A stretch of DNA of 64,000 nucleotides from Homoserinimonas sp044769865 (GTDB lineage Bacteria; Actinomycetota; Actinomycetes; Actinomycetales; Microbacteriaceae). This document shows positions 16,398-26,700 of this stretch, piece after piece. The position numbers were made by a program, and so were the translations under genes. The notes under the pieces were generated by a model. It saw only the letters and a list, made by a program, of their open reading frames with translations. It searched no databases and was not told where the DNA came from. Location of the stretch: NCBI RefSeq assembly GCF_044769865.1, contig NZ_JBIZWA010000001.1, positions 1,364,001 to 1,428,000 of the forward strand, in the 5' to 3' direction. Positions within the stretch are counted from its first letter, which is position 1, and every line of letters begins with the position of its first letter.

Positions 16398-16988
16398 ATG
16401 AACGCGAAGAGCTGGTGGTTCGTCGCCGGTGGCGTGATGGTCGCCGCCATCATCGTCGCGGTCATCGCGCTGACGGTCACGAACGACACCGCCCCGTCGA
16501 CCCCGGCGCCCGGAGCATCCGCGAGCGCGACTCCGTCTCCGGCCCCGAGCACGGATGCCACGGCCTCACCCTCCGCGCCGGCCGACGACGCTCCGCCGGC
16601 AGACGCACCCGTGCCCATCGGGGAGGAGGCGACAGCGGATGACGGGGTCACGGCCGTCGTCACGGCTGTCACATCCTTCACCGCGGCGGGCGGGGGCGTG
16701 GGAGAGGTGGGTGGCGACGCCGTGCGCGTCGACGTGACCCTCACCAACACGGCGGACGCGGCGCAGTCACTCAGCGCGGTCGTCGTCAACCTTGCGTACG
16801 GGGCCGAGGCGACACCGGGTTCACCCATCTTCTACGATCCTTCCGTCAAGGAGTTCAGCGGCGAGCTGGCACCGGGCGAATCACGCAGCGGAAGCTACGT
16901 CTTCAGGGTGCCGAGCGAGGAGCAGGGGTCGATCACGATCGAGGTGAGTCACACGCCCGCCTCCCCGCCCTTCGTCTTCGCGAAGTAG
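16398..16988 (+). CDS. Membrane-anchored DUF4352-like protein
   Basis: A 196-residue protein with one N-terminal membrane helix (WWFVAGGVMVAAIIVAVIALTV), a linker of about 60 residues rich in Ala, Pro, Ser and Thr, and a C-terminal beta-sandwich of roughly 110 residues that looks like the DUF4352 (telokin-like) fold (VRVDVTLTNTADAAQSL, SGSYVFRVP). No lipobox cysteine is present, so it is probably anchored by its helix and faces outward. AAGGAG precedes the ATG. It is transcribed with the CDP-alcohol transferase gene and its last 40 bases overlap, head to tail, the end of the Wzz-like gene on the other strand. Function unknown. Confidence 0.65.
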   Translation: MNAKSWWFVAGGVMVAAIIVAVIALTVTNDTAPSTPAPGASASATPSPAPSTDATASPSAPADDAPPADAPVPIGEEATADDGVTAVVTAVTSFTAAGGGVGEVGGDAVRVDVTLTNTADAAQSLSAVVVNLAYGAEATPGSPIFYDPSVKEFSGELAPGESRSGSYVFRVPSEEQGSITIEVSHTPASPPFVFAK

Positions 16989-18304
16989 CCGAAGACTCCG
17001 GCGGGGCGTCGCTCAGGGGTGCCCGCCCCGGTGTCGGCATCCGCCTCGTCCCGGGGCTCGGCGAGTGAGTCTCGCGCCGCCGTTGCATCGTGCTTCGGCG
17101 TGTGGTCGCGATGGGTGCTGCCGGGTGCGTCAGCCGCCTGGGCGCGGTTGAGCACGACGCCCAGCACGGATGCCCCCACGCCGTTGAGCTCGTCCAGCGC
17201 CGCGAGCACGTGCCTCCCCTTCGCGTGGCGCGCGTCGACCACGAGCACGACGGCGTCCGCCGCGGGGTCCGAGGCCGTCGCAAGAGTCAGCGCCGCCGCG
17301 TCGCTCGCGACGGGAGGGGTGTCGACCAGCACAATGCTGCCCGAGGTGCGAGACTCGTCGATGGCATGCCGCAGGCCTTGCGTCTCGCCGTTCGCGATCT
17401 CGCTGCCACCGGCATCCGGCCGCCCCACGACACGGCCGCCGAGCGTCTCCGCGAGCCCACGGGCCAGCGCAGTCGTGCCGCCGCGGGGCGTAGCGGAGGT
17501 GAGGAGCACGACGCTGCTGCCCTCGGGCCCCTCGGGCCCCTCGGGCGCCCCGGTGGCACGGGTACTGGGTGCGTCAGCGTCGAGGGCATGGCGCAGTCGC
17601 ACGGCAAGCCGCGTGAGGGAATCGAGCGACGGCGCGTCCCCGTGGCCGTTCCGCACCGCGCCGATCACGGGAACGGGCGCGATGGAGCTGAGGTCGGACC
17701 GCGTGCGGATGCGCGTGTCAGTGCTGTTGCGCCAGAACGCCAGCACGATCCCCGCGAGGAGCCCGGCCAAGCCCCCCGCCGCGATGTTGAGCGCCGTGTT
17801 GGGCGAACTCGGCCGGCTCGGGGCATCCGCCGAGTCGATCGTCGACACCGAGTAGAGGGGCCCCAACTCGTCATCGACGGGCGCCGTGGCGGTCACGTAC
17901 TCGCGCACCTCGGCCGCGACCGCATTGGCGATGGCGGCAGCCTCGCCCGCCGAGGGGTGCGTCGCCGAGATCCGCAGCACCGAGGTGCCGGGTGGTGTGC
18001 TCACCTCGAGGCGCCCAGCGAGGCGGGCAACCGAGTCGTCGAGCCCGAGCTCCCGGCGCACGGGGTCGAGGATAGTCTCGGATGTCGCGAGCTCGGCGAA
18101 GGTCGGCACCTGCGTGAGCGTGTAGGCCGCGCCCTGGTTGGCGTCGGTAGCGCTGCCGCTGTAACCGAGCCCGAAGAGGAGGCTCGACTGGGCGGTGTAG
18201 CTCGGTGTGGCCGTCATCGACAGGGCGAGCGCTGCGGCAGCGCCGAGGGCTGCGGCTCCGGCTGGGATCCACCAGTGACGGCGGACCTGTGTTGCAGTGA
18301 TCAT
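16949..18304 (-). CDS. Wzz-type chain-length determinant fused to a degenerate BY-kinase domain
   Basis: A 451-residue protein. The N-terminal half has two membrane helices (about residues 13-32 and 172-192) bracketing an extracytoplasmic Wzz domain; the C-terminal half resembles the CapB/CpsD tyrosine kinase ATPase (SVVLLTSATPRGGTTALA, SIVLVDTPPVASDA, AVVLVVDARH). The Walker A position reads TPRGGTTA, without the lysine of a working P-loop, and no Tyr-rich tail is present. It is therefore probably a structural copolymerase that sets polymer length rather than an active kinase. Its start overlaps the Wzy-like gene (ATGA). Confidence 0.78.
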   Translation of the reverse strand: MITATQVRRHWWIPAGAAALGAAAALALSMTATPSYTAQSSLLFGLGYSGSATDANQGAAYTLTQVPTFAELATSETILDPVRRELGLDDSVARLAGRLEVSTPPGTSVLRISATHPSAGEAAAIANAVAAEVREYVTATAPVDDELGPLYSVSTIDSADAPSRPSSPNTALNIAAGGLAGLLAGIVLAFWRNSTDTRIRTRSDLSSIAPVPVIGAVRNGHGDAPSLDSLTRLAVRLRHALDADAPSTRATGAPEGPEGPEGSSVVLLTSATPRGGTTALARGLAETLGGRVVGRPDAGGSEIANGETQGLRHAIDESRTSGSIVLVDTPPVASDAAALTLATASDPAADAVVLVVDARHAKGRHVLAALDELNGVGASVLGVVLNRAQAADAPGSTHRDHTPKHDATAARDSLAEPRDEADADTGAGTPERRPAGVFGYFAKTKGGEAGV

Positions 18305-19644
18305 CGGGAGGTGCCTTTCTTCGCGTCAACGGCCGGGATCGGCCGGTGCGAGCGGGGTGGGACCGACTCGCTGGGGGAGGGGAGGTGGAGCGGGGCATGC
18401 GTATTGGGCGCCCGTGCGTGCGGGCGTGCGGCCAGTTGTGTCGCGACAGCGAGGCCGACCATGAACCAGGTGAGGATCGCGTATTGGGTGATGAGCGCCG
18501 TGGTCGCGAAGGCGGGCACCTGGGCCACGACCGCGATCGTGGCCGGGGTGGCTCTCCCGCTCGCCACGAGCACGATGCCCGCGACGATCAGTGCGGTCGC
18601 GAGGCCGAGGGGAAGCAGCCCGTAGCGCAGCCCGAGCAGGATGAGCGCGCTGTCGATCGAGGTGAACTCGCCGAACCAGGCGGTGCCGTCGGGGGAGCGG
18701 TGGAAGGCCGGTGACTGCCCGAGCACCTGCATCTCTGAGACGAGGGCGATCAGGTCACTGCGGTAATCGGCGCTTCCTTCGGCCTCCGAGCCCGCGAGCT
18801 CGAACACGCGATCGACGAAGGGCGCCAGCGCTGCTGCGACGACGGCGCCCGCGACCGCGACGATGGCGGCGAAGCGCCGGCTCACGACATCCCGGGCGAA
18901 CACGAGCGTGAGCACGAGGGCGATCGCGGCACACGCCATGGCGGTGCGGCTGAGGGTCAGGACCGTGGCGGTCAGCACGAGCACGAGCATCACCGCTCGG
19001 ATCCAGGGTCGCAGCGGGGCGGCCAGCACGAGTGGCACGGCGAGCGCGAGACTCGTGCCGAGCGCGATCGAATGCCCGAACGCGCCCTCGACCCTCAGCA
19101 CCCCGCCCCGCTCCTGGAGCGTGCCCCACGTGTCATAGAGGGCGCCGGGGGCTGAGAAGCCGACGAAGGGGTTGGTGGCAGTCGCGAACTCGAGGAGGGC
19201 GAGCAGTGAGACCCCCGTGAAGGCGAGCGCCATGACGAGGTAGATCCGGGGCACCGCGATGCGGGATGCCACGACGCGGCCCAGCAGGTAGCCGAGACCC
19301 CAGTGGCCGAGGAGCACGACGCCGCTCGTGAGCGACGCCTCGCCGAGCAGCGAGGCCGCGAAGTAGCAGGCGACGATGACCCCGACGACGGCGTCGGCGA
19401 GGCTCAGGCGGGGACGGCGGAGCGGGAGCAGTGCCGTCACGAGCAAGACGGTGAAGAGGGCCGAGATCGACCAATCGATGCCGAGACGGATGCCGAACCA
19501 GTAGGGCACGAGGCACACGATCGCGACCCACAGGCTGAAGCCCGCATTCGGGTAGCGGCGCACCGCGAGGAAGGCGAGCACGCCCAGGCCCCCGAGCAGC
19601 GCGAGCCGCAGCAGGGGGTCGATGAGCCCGAGCGCGCCGCTCAC
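18301..19644 (-). CDS. O-antigen ligase / Wzy-like polymerase
   Basis: A 447-residue membrane protein with about 11-12 predicted helices and a large outer loop around residues 165-200 (YDTWGTLQERGGVLRVEGAFGHS), the R/H-containing loop typical of the WaaL/Wzy_C superfamily. It should polymerise repeat units or ligate polymer outside the membrane. The GTG at 19644 overlaps the upstream glycosyltransferase stop (GTGA) and its stop overlaps the Wzz-like gene start, so polymerase and length regulator are coupled. Confidence 0.83.
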   Translation of the reverse strand: MSGALGLIDPLLRLALLGGLGVLAFLAVRRYPNAGFSLWVAIVCLVPYWFGIRLGIDWSISALFTVLLVTALLPLRRPRLSLADAVVGVIVACYFAASLLGEASLTSGVVLLGHWGLGYLLGRVVASRIAVPRIYLVMALAFTGVSLLALLEFATATNPFVGFSAPGALYDTWGTLQERGGVLRVEGAFGHSIALGTSLALAVPLVLAAPLRPWIRAVMLVLVLTATVLTLSRTAMACAAIALVLTLVFARDVVSRRFAAIVAVAGAVVAAALAPFVDRVFELAGSEAEGSADYRSDLIALVSEMQVLGQSPAFHRSPDGTAWFGEFTSIDSALILLGLRYGLLPLGLATALIVAGIVLVASGRATPATIAVVAQVPAFATTALITQYAILTWFMVGLAVATQLAARPHARAPNTHAPLHLPSPSESVPPRSHRPIPAVDAKKGTSR

Positions 19645-20534
19645 CTCAGGCTCCGTTCGGGGTGGCGCAACGCGGGCCGCAGGGGGTCGGTCGCCAGTCC
19701 CGGGGCGCGATGGTCGATGGGGCCCGAGAGTCCATCGACCGCCGTCTCAAAGGTCAGGCGGTCAGCCGCGAGGTGTTCCGCGAGGTGCACGAAGCTCGAG
19801 AAGTGCGGGCCGATGAGGTATCCGGATGCCGCGAGCAGGTACAGGTCCACGATCGACGACATGACCCCCTCGACGGAGTTGTAGGGTCCCTTGTCGCTCT
19901 GGGCGACGCATCCGGGGATCGTCTGCATGACGTGCGCCTGCACATCCGGCCGGTCGCAGGAGAGGTAGAAGGTCACCTCGGGGTCCGCCGAGCGGATCTC
20001 CTGCATACGGCCCAGGAACCACTCGACCGGCGAGGCCTGGAGCGTCTTGGCATGCGACACCTGGTGTGCGCGGATCATGACGCCCACGTAGTGCCGGCCC
20101 CGCAGGCGCTCGTCGAAGAGCCGCTCGACGCGCTCCGCGATCGGCGCGGCAGGCCGGAGCCCGCGGAATCGCTCCTGCCACGGACTGGCCTCGGGTGGCA
20201 ACTGGAGCGGGCTGCCCGTGCGGATCTGCCAGAGCCACTCGCGACGCTTTGCGTCGCCCAGCCAGTCGAGCTTCTCGTCGACGTAGGGAAACACCTTGGC
20301 AAGCGCACGCGAGACCGCACGGGACACGACGGGGGCCCGGAAGTCCCACAGCTGCGAGAAGCTCGGTCCGAAGAGCCGGCCCGTGGGCCAGACGTAGGCG
20401 AAGGCGCGTCCCTCGAGCTCAGCAAGGCTCTGCGCGCCGAGCACGACGCGCACCCGGTTGCCGAGCCCCGAGTCGTAACCGTTGTAGGCGATGATGCCGG
20501 GGCGCAGCATCCGTTCGCCGGTGCGTGCGTTCAT
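19641..20534 (-). CDS. Putative glycosyltransferase, fucosyltransferase-like
   Basis: A 297-residue protein without membrane helices. The N-terminal IAYNGYDSGLGNRVRVVLGA resembles the GLGN/NR-type opening of bacterial fucosyltransferases and NodZ-like enzymes; YVGVMIRAHQVSHAKTL and VTFYLSCDRPDVQAHVM recall the GDP-sugar-binding R-x motif and the following Rossmann strands. The family assignment (GT11/GT23-like) is tentative. It is the first gene of a three-gene string with the Wzy- and Wzz-like genes and is divergent from the glycosyltransferase at 20618 across 83 bases. Confidence 0.55.
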   Translation of the reverse strand: MNARTGERMLRPGIIAYNGYDSGLGNRVRVVLGAQSLAELEGRAFAYVWPTGRLFGPSFSQLWDFRAPVVSRAVSRALAKVFPYVDEKLDWLGDAKRREWLWQIRTGSPLQLPPEASPWQERFRGLRPAAPIAERVERLFDERLRGRHYVGVMIRAHQVSHAKTLQASPVEWFLGRMQEIRSADPEVTFYLSCDRPDVQAHVMQTIPGCVAQSDKGPYNSVEGVMSSIVDLYLLAASGYLIGPHFSSFVHLAEHLAADRLTFETAVDGLSGPIDHRAPGLATDPLRPALRHPERSLR

Positions 20535-20617
20535 GCCGACACCGCCCCCCTGTAGTGTGGGGCCACTTCACGCGGATCGCGAGGGATGCTCCGGCCACCA
20601 CGACAGGAAGGGGCGCC

Positions 20618-21649
20618 ATGACACGGGCAGGCCACAGCCGCGACAGGCTCGTCGTGCTGCAGTCGATCAAGGCGCTGCGCGACACGACCAACCCCTACCT
20701 CGTGCAGCTCGTACGCTCGCTCGAGGGGGAGGCCGAGGTGCAGTTGTTCTCGTGGCGCCGCGCGCTCTTCGGCCGCTGGGACGTGCTGCACGTGCACTGG
20801 CCCGAGCTGCTCTTCCTGCGTGAGAGCCGGGCACGCACGATCGTCGGCGCCGCCCTGTGCACGGTGCTCGTGCTGCGGATGCGTCTGACGCGGCGTGCAC
20901 TCGTGCGCACCGCCCACAACATCGCCCCGCACGACCACCGCGGAGTGCTCATCGATGCGGTGCTGGGCCTGCTCGACCGCGCCACGACCCGCTGGCTGCT
21001 GCTGAACGACTCGACGCCGGTTCCCGATGGCGCAGCGCGCGAGGTCATCCCGCACGGCCACTACGTCGACTGGTACGCCCGGCACAGCGTGCCGAGTCCC
21101 GTGCCGCGGCGCGTGCTCTGCTTCGGGCTCATCCGCGCCTACAAGAACGTGCCCGCCCTCGTGCATGCCTTCACCGGCATGGAGGATGCGACGTCGAGCC
21201 TCCATGTCGTCGGGCGACCCGATCCTGCCCGTCTCGCGGAGGAACTCCGCGACGCTGCGGGCGGCGACGATCGCGTCACCCTCTCGTTCGGCTACGCCGA
21301 CGACGAGCGACTCGTCCGGGAGATGGGAGAGGCGTCGCTCGTGGCGCTGCCCTACCGCGACCTGCACAACTCGGGTGCGCTCCTGCTGGCGCTCTCCTTC
21401 GGGCGACCCGTGCTCGTCCCCGAGAACGGACCGACCGCGGCACTCGCCGCCGAGGTCGGCGAGGCGTGGGTTCGCCGCTACACGGGTGAGCTCACGGCGG
21501 AGGTGCTGCGGGCTGCGCTTGCCGAGGGAGTGCCGGACGGCACGCCGGATCTCTCCCGGCGTGACTGGGCCACGCTGGGTGCCGCGCACCTCGGCGCCTA
21601 CCGCCGTGCCCTGTCCCAGTTGCGTCATGAGCGGCGATACTCCGAGTAG
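20618..21649 (+). CDS. Glycosyltransferase, GT-B fold
   Basis: A 343-residue GT-B glycosyltransferase. DVLHVHWPELLF near residue 48, VRTAHNIAPH near 98, IPHGHYVDWYA near 147, VLCFGLIRAYKNVPALVHAF near 165 and the late NSGALLLALSFGRPVLVP block form a typical GT4-like donor-binding half. It is the only gene on the plus strand inside the long minus-strand glycosyltransferase run. AGGAAGGGG lies upstream of the ATG. Its last 25 bases overlap the end of the convergent GT2 gene. Confidence 0.78.
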   Translation: MTRAGHSRDRLVVLQSIKALRDTTNPYLVQLVRSLEGEAEVQLFSWRRALFGRWDVLHVHWPELLFLRESRARTIVGAALCTVLVLRMRLTRRALVRTAHNIAPHDHRGVLIDAVLGLLDRATTRWLLLNDSTPVPDGAAREVIPHGHYVDWYARHSVPSPVPRRVLCFGLIRAYKNVPALVHAFTGMEDATSSLHVVGRPDPARLAEELRDAAGGDDRVTLSFGYADDERLVREMGEASLVALPYRDLHNSGALLLALSFGRPVLVPENGPTAALAAEVGEAWVRRYTGELTAEVLRAALAEGVPDGTPDLSRRDWATLGAAHLGAYRRALSQLRHERRYSE

Positions 21650-22545
21650 ACGTGGCCCCAGGCGCCCGAGAGCATCCCGCTGCCACGCTTGAGCCTGCGC
21701 AGGCCCCGCGCCTGCAGGTGCTGCGCGCGCGTCACCTCCCCCATCACGCGCAGCGATCCGCCCGAGGCGAGTCGAGCGAGCCCCTCCGCAGTGAGGCGCA
21801 GGCGCGTCGTGGCGCGCTCGAGCGGTGTTCGCGCGAGACGGATGCTCGTGCGGCTCCAGGAGTTGCCGCTGCGGAACGCGCGTCCCAGCACCCAGTCGCG
21901 ACTGAGACGTGTGGGCGGCACGACGTCGTGGACGATCGCCTCGTCACACCACAGCAGCCGGCCGCCGGCGTGCACGAGCTGACGGGTGAAGAGCGTGTCT
22001 GAACCGCCCGAGATGCCGAAGTCGGGGTCGAAGCGGAGCGCGCCGACCGCCCGCACGTCGAGCAGCAGGTTGTTGGTCGCCGCGACCGTCACGGCCGTTC
22101 CGGTGGGAAGGCGGCGTCGTTCGAAGAACCGCCCCGCGTTGATGAACTCCTCCGGCTCATGCGCGTACTGCGAGATGACGGGACCGACGACGCCAGCGGG
22201 CCGGTGCGTGCGGTACACCCGCAGCAGGCTCTCGAGCCATCCCGCAGTCGGTCGCTCGTCGTCGTCGATGTAGACGAGCACATCATCGCCCTGCGCGGCG
22301 TCGAGCGCGCGGTTGCGTGCGGCTGAGATGCCGGGGACAGGCTCGTGCAGGTACTCGATGCCGCGCTCGGCATATGCACGCACGGCCGAGGCAGCGCCGG
22401 CATCCGGATCGTTGTCGACGACCAGAATGCGCACCCCTTCGCGTGACGCATCTGCCTGCTCGCGGAGAAGCGGAAGCAGGGCCGCGAGGTCGTCATTCCG
22501 CCGGTAGGTGAGCACGGCGATCGCGACGCGGAGGGCAGTGGTCAT
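21625..22545 (-). CDS. Glycosyltransferase family 2
   Basis: A 306-residue GT-A enzyme: RVAIAVLTYRRNDDL opens the sugar-nucleotide domain, ILVVDNDPD and VLVYIDDDERP carry the acidic metal/nucleotide motif, and ISGGSDTLFTRQLVHAG is the acceptor-side E/SD motif region. It should add a sugar on the cytoplasmic face. The ATG at 22545 overlaps the stop of the GT4 gene. It is the last gene of the operon that begins with the priming sugar transferase at 31307. Confidence 0.85.
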   Translation of the reverse strand: MTTALRVAIAVLTYRRNDDLAALLPLLREQADASREGVRILVVDNDPDAGAASAVRAYAERGIEYLHEPVPGISAARNRALDAAQGDDVLVYIDDDERPTAGWLESLLRVYRTHRPAGVVGPVISQYAHEPEEFINAGRFFERRRLPTGTAVTVAATNNLLLDVRAVGALRFDPDFGISGGSDTLFTRQLVHAGGRLLWCDEAIVHDVVPPTRLSRDWVLGRAFRSGNSWSRTSIRLARTPLERATTRLRLTAEGLARLASGGSLRVMGEVTRAQHLQARGLRRLKRGSGMLSGAWGHVYSEYRRS

Positions 22546-23765
22546 GGCCGTCCTCCCGCCAGCACTGGCTCCTGGCTGCGGTCGGCAGCCCACGCGCGCG
22601 GGCGGAGCGACAGCACGGCATCGACGACCCTGCGGCGGTAGGTGGCGGGCGAATGCCGTTCCTCGGCGAGGGCGACATCCTTCCATGCCGCAGAGCGCAT
22701 GTAGTGCCAGTTCGAGGCCATCTCGATGAGGCAGTCGGCGAGGGCCTCGGCGTCTCCCGCCGGAACCGTGCGCGAGGCCCGGTAACCGGCGGTGGCCTCC
22801 AGGAGACCACTCGTCGCGCTCGCGATGACGGGCCGGCCGCACAGGATCGCCTCGACGGCCGTGTTGCCGAAGGGCTCGTCTGCTCGCGATGGCACCACGA
22901 CGACATCCGAACTCTCCACGTGCTGCCACACGGACGGCACGAATCCGTGGAAACGCACCCATGGTTCGAGCGCGAGCAGGCGCACCTCGTCGCGCAACTC
23001 CTTCTCGTACCACTCGTACCCGGTGAAGACGGTGCCCATGAGGTCCAGCCGCGCCGGCACACCGCGCCGGTGCAGGATCGACAGCGCCTCGACGGCGACG
23101 TCGACGCCCTTGCGCGGTGAGAGTCGACCGACATAGGCGATGCGAAGGGGCGTGTCGAGCGCCTGCCGCGCCTGTTGCCGGGAGTCCGGCCCGGGCACGC
23201 CGTTGTAGATGACGCTCGTCCTGCGGCCCAGCGAGGGGAATGACCCCGCGAGCACGCCCACGCTGAAGCGGCTGTTGGCCACGACCTCGTCGGCGAACAG
23301 CAGCGGTGCCGCGATCGCGGCACGCACGGCGGCGGATGCGGATGCCTCGCCCTCGTGCACGTGGCACAGCACCCCGATGCGACGAACCTTCGCGAGCGCG
23401 ATCCACAGCGGCACCGTCAGCGTGCTGACATAGATGCGGTTGGGTCGTACCCGGGTGATCAGCCGCCAGCCATCCGCGAGTCCGCCAACCGTCGCCGCGA
23501 GGAACGCCGCGAAACCCCTCGGGGTGAGGGCGCTCTTTCGCAGCACGGGGCTGCGGCAGATCGTGACATCCGCCCCCAGGTCGCGAAGTGCGGGCGAGAG
23601 CGGGCCATCGCACGGAAGCGCGACAGCGATGCGCGCACCCGAGTCGAGGAGGCCCCGCACGCTCTCGAGCAGCATGCGGTCGGAGCCGTAGAGCTCCGCG
23701 CTCGGATGTGCGACGAGCACCGTGCCCGCCCGCAGGGCCGTCGCGCCGGGCGCCAGGCGGGTCAT
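22542..23765 (-). CDS. Glycosyltransferase family 4
   Basis: A 407-residue GT-B retaining glycosyltransferase. HPSAELYGSDRMLLESVRGL is the N-terminal acceptor domain opening, IYNGVPGP the hinge, LRIAYVGRLSPRKGVDVAVEAL the glycine-rich donor-binding start, and PSRADEPFGNTAVEAILCGRPVIAS the E-x7-E catalytic motif (about residue 300-325). It overlaps both neighbours by four bases, so it is translated with the large secreted protein gene upstream. Confidence 0.88.
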   Translation of the reverse strand: MTRLAPGATALRAGTVLVAHPSAELYGSDRMLLESVRGLLDSGARIAVALPCDGPLSPALRDLGADVTICRSPVLRKSALTPRGFAAFLAATVGGLADGWRLITRVRPNRIYVSTLTVPLWIALAKVRRIGVLCHVHEGEASASAAVRAAIAAPLLFADEVVANSRFSVGVLAGSFPSLGRRTSVIYNGVPGPDSRQQARQALDTPLRIAYVGRLSPRKGVDVAVEALSILHRRGVPARLDLMGTVFTGYEWYEKELRDEVRLLALEPWVRFHGFVPSVWQHVESSDVVVVPSRADEPFGNTAVEAILCGRPVIASATSGLLEATAGYRASRTVPAGDAEALADCLIEMASNWHYMRSAAWKDVALAEERHSPATYRRRVVDAVLSLRPRAWAADRSQEPVLAGGRP

Positions 23766-26700
23766 GGCGCCGTTCCCACCACGAGGTCGTCGAAGCGGGT
23801 GATGGACGGGCCGTTGGTCGTCGAACCGGCCATGTAGGTCTCGAGCGCGACGGCGCCTGCCGACTGCAGCGCTACCGTTGCACTCGTTGCGTTGACCTGC
23901 CAGCCGCTCGGTTCAGCGGCTCCGTCCTTCCACACGGAGGCGCGGATGGTCGTCGGCGAGCTGCCGAAGACCTGCAGGTGCACCTGCAGCCGCTCTCCGG
24001 CCGTGTACGTGACGTCGGGCAGGGTCACCGACTGGAGCACGGTGCCGCCCTCCGTCACCTGCAGCATGATCTGACCGGTCGCGAGGAGACGAATCCTCGC
24101 GCGGTAGTCGCCCGCCTCGAACTGCCGGCCGATGACGGAGACGTAGGCGCCGCCGCCGGTCGGGGGAGTGTCGAGGCTGAGAGCGACCCGCACATCCACG
24201 TCCGCCGCGCTCACGCTCGCGAGGGATGCGCGCCGCGTGCTGCCGGCCGGTGTCGACATGACACCGGTACCGGCCTCGACCGAGTAGTTCGACGCCGGGC
24301 CGATGAGCGCCCATGCGCCGCCGAGGTCGGCGGAACCCCACGCCCCCGGTGACGTGCGCTCGAACGCGTCGGCCGCGACATCCGCCCCCGTGGGGGGAGG
24401 TGCCGAGACCGTGACCGGCTGCGTGATGGAGGTGATCGCTCCCTCGTCGTCGGTCACCGTGAGGGTCACGTTGTAGGTGCCCGCGGCGGCGTAGGTGCGC
24501 GACGCCGTGACACCGGAGGCGGTCGTGCCGTCCCCGAAGTTCCACGCCCAGGCGGAGATCGCGCCGTCACTGTCGCTCGAACCACTGCCGTCGAACGAGG
24601 CGGCGAGGTCGCTCGTGCTCGCGGTGAAGGCCGCGACGGGCGCCACATTGCCGGGAGGCGGCGGTGCCGACGTCGGGGTCACGAGCAGGTCATCGAAGCG
24701 GGTCGTGATCGGACCGTTGGTCGCGGAACCCGAGATGAAGCTCTCGAGCGCGATGTTGCCCGCCGTCTGCAGGCCGGCCGTCGAGCTCGTCACGCTCGCC
24801 TGCCATGCGGCCGGTTCGGCTGCGGATGCCGGCCAGAGCTTCGCCTGGATCGTCGTGGGAGAGGTGCCCGTCACCTGCAGGCGCAGGTTGTATGCGGCAT
24901 CCGCCGTGTGGCTCAGGCCGGGGACGGTGAGCGACTGCAGGGTCGTGCCGCCCTGGGTGAGCTGCAGCAAGACATCACCGCTTGCGAGCAGCCGCACGCG
25001 TGCGCGGTAGTCGAGTGAGCCCACCTGTCGGCCGATCGCCGAGAGGTACTCGCCGCCGCCCGTGAGCGCCTTGTCGGTCGAGAAGCGCAGCCGGAGGTCG
25101 ACGTCATCCGAGGTGGCGCCCGGGAGGGACGCCCGGAGCGTCTGGCCCGCGGCCACCGTCATCAGTCCGGCGCTGCCCGAGACCGTGTAGCGCGATGCGG
25201 CGCCGACCAGGCTCCAGTCTCCGCCCAGGTCGGCGGTGCCCCATCCGGAGGACGAGGTGCGCGTGAAGCTGTCGGCCGCGATGCCGACGGGCGGCTCCGG
25301 CGGCTCGGTCGCCTCGACCGTCACGCTCGTCGAGTCGCTCGCGCCGCCGTTGTCGGTCACCGTGAGGGTCACGGTGTAGCTGCCCGCCTCGGCGTAACTG
25401 TGCGAAGCGGTTACGCCCGTGGCGGTGTTGCCGTCACCGAAGTCCCACGCGTATCCGGCGATCGTGCCGTCGCTGTCGGAGGACGCCGAGGCATCGACGC
25501 TCAGGTCGAGGTTCGACACGGTCTCGGTGAAGGCGGCCGCAGGTGCGGCGTTGGGCGGTGCCCCCGTCGTGCCAAGCGCGTAACGGGCAGCGACCGTCGA
25601 GCCATCGAGGGCCGTCGAGTAGACGGCGACCTCATCGATGAGGCCCGTGAAGTAGGGGCTCGACGAACCCCAGGTGTTGTCGCCTCCGATCTTCCAGTGG
25701 CCCGTGTAGTCCTGCGCCTGGGTCTGCGGATGCGAGCCCACGAGCACGCCGTCGACGTACAGCTGCATGCCCGCACTCGACTGCGTTGCGACCGCGTAGT
25801 GCCACGCGCCGTCGTTGTAGGAGCTCAACGTCGTGATGGTGTTGGCGGATCCCGTCCACGTGCCGAAGACCAGGAGGCCGTCATCCTGCATATAGAGGTG
25901 GCGGTCGTAGTTGCTCGACAGGCCGTTGCGCTGGTCACCGAAGCCGATGATCTTGCCGCCCGTTTCGCTCGAGGTCTGGAACCACGCCTCGAGGGAGTAG
26001 GTGCGCGGGTTGGCGAACGCCTTGTTGCTGCCGATCACGGTGTTGCCCGTGAAGCCCACCGCCTCGTCGTCACCGTCGTCGAGCGCGCCGGGCTGGCCGA
26101 GCGTCGCGGTGCCCGAATAGGTACCGGGCGTGTTCTGCATGCCCGAGTCGGCGGCCGTCGTGGCCGTGTCATCGGCGAGACGCCAGTAGAGCGTGGGGTC
26201 GTCGTTGTAGACCGACTGGCCGTAGGCGTCGGCCGGGGCGGGAGGCAGGGGAGAGGTGTTGCCCGCCGCGACGAAGTGGCTCACGACCTGCTGCCGGGAG
26301 AGCACGGTCGGGTAGACCGCAACCTCGTCGATGTCGCCGTTGAGGTAGTCGCTCGAGGGGCGCGAGGGCCAGCCACTCAGGTTGTCGCCGCCGACCCGCC
26401 ACACGCCATTGAACTCCTGCCCGCTCGTGACATCGTCACGAGTGGCGACGAGCATCCCGTCGACGTGCAGGCGCATGCCGTTGGCGCCGAGGGACGCCGT
26501 GATGTGGTGCCACTGCCCGTCGTTGAACGACTGGCTCGAGTTGACCGTGCGGACGCCGCCCGGGTGCACGCCGAACCAGACGCGGCCGGAGTTGTCCATG
26601 TAGACGTGCCGGTCATAGGAGCCCGAGTTGCCGGTCGTGCGGTCACCGAAGCCGATGATCTTGCCGCCCCGGTTGGAGGTCGTCTTGACCCATGCCTCGA

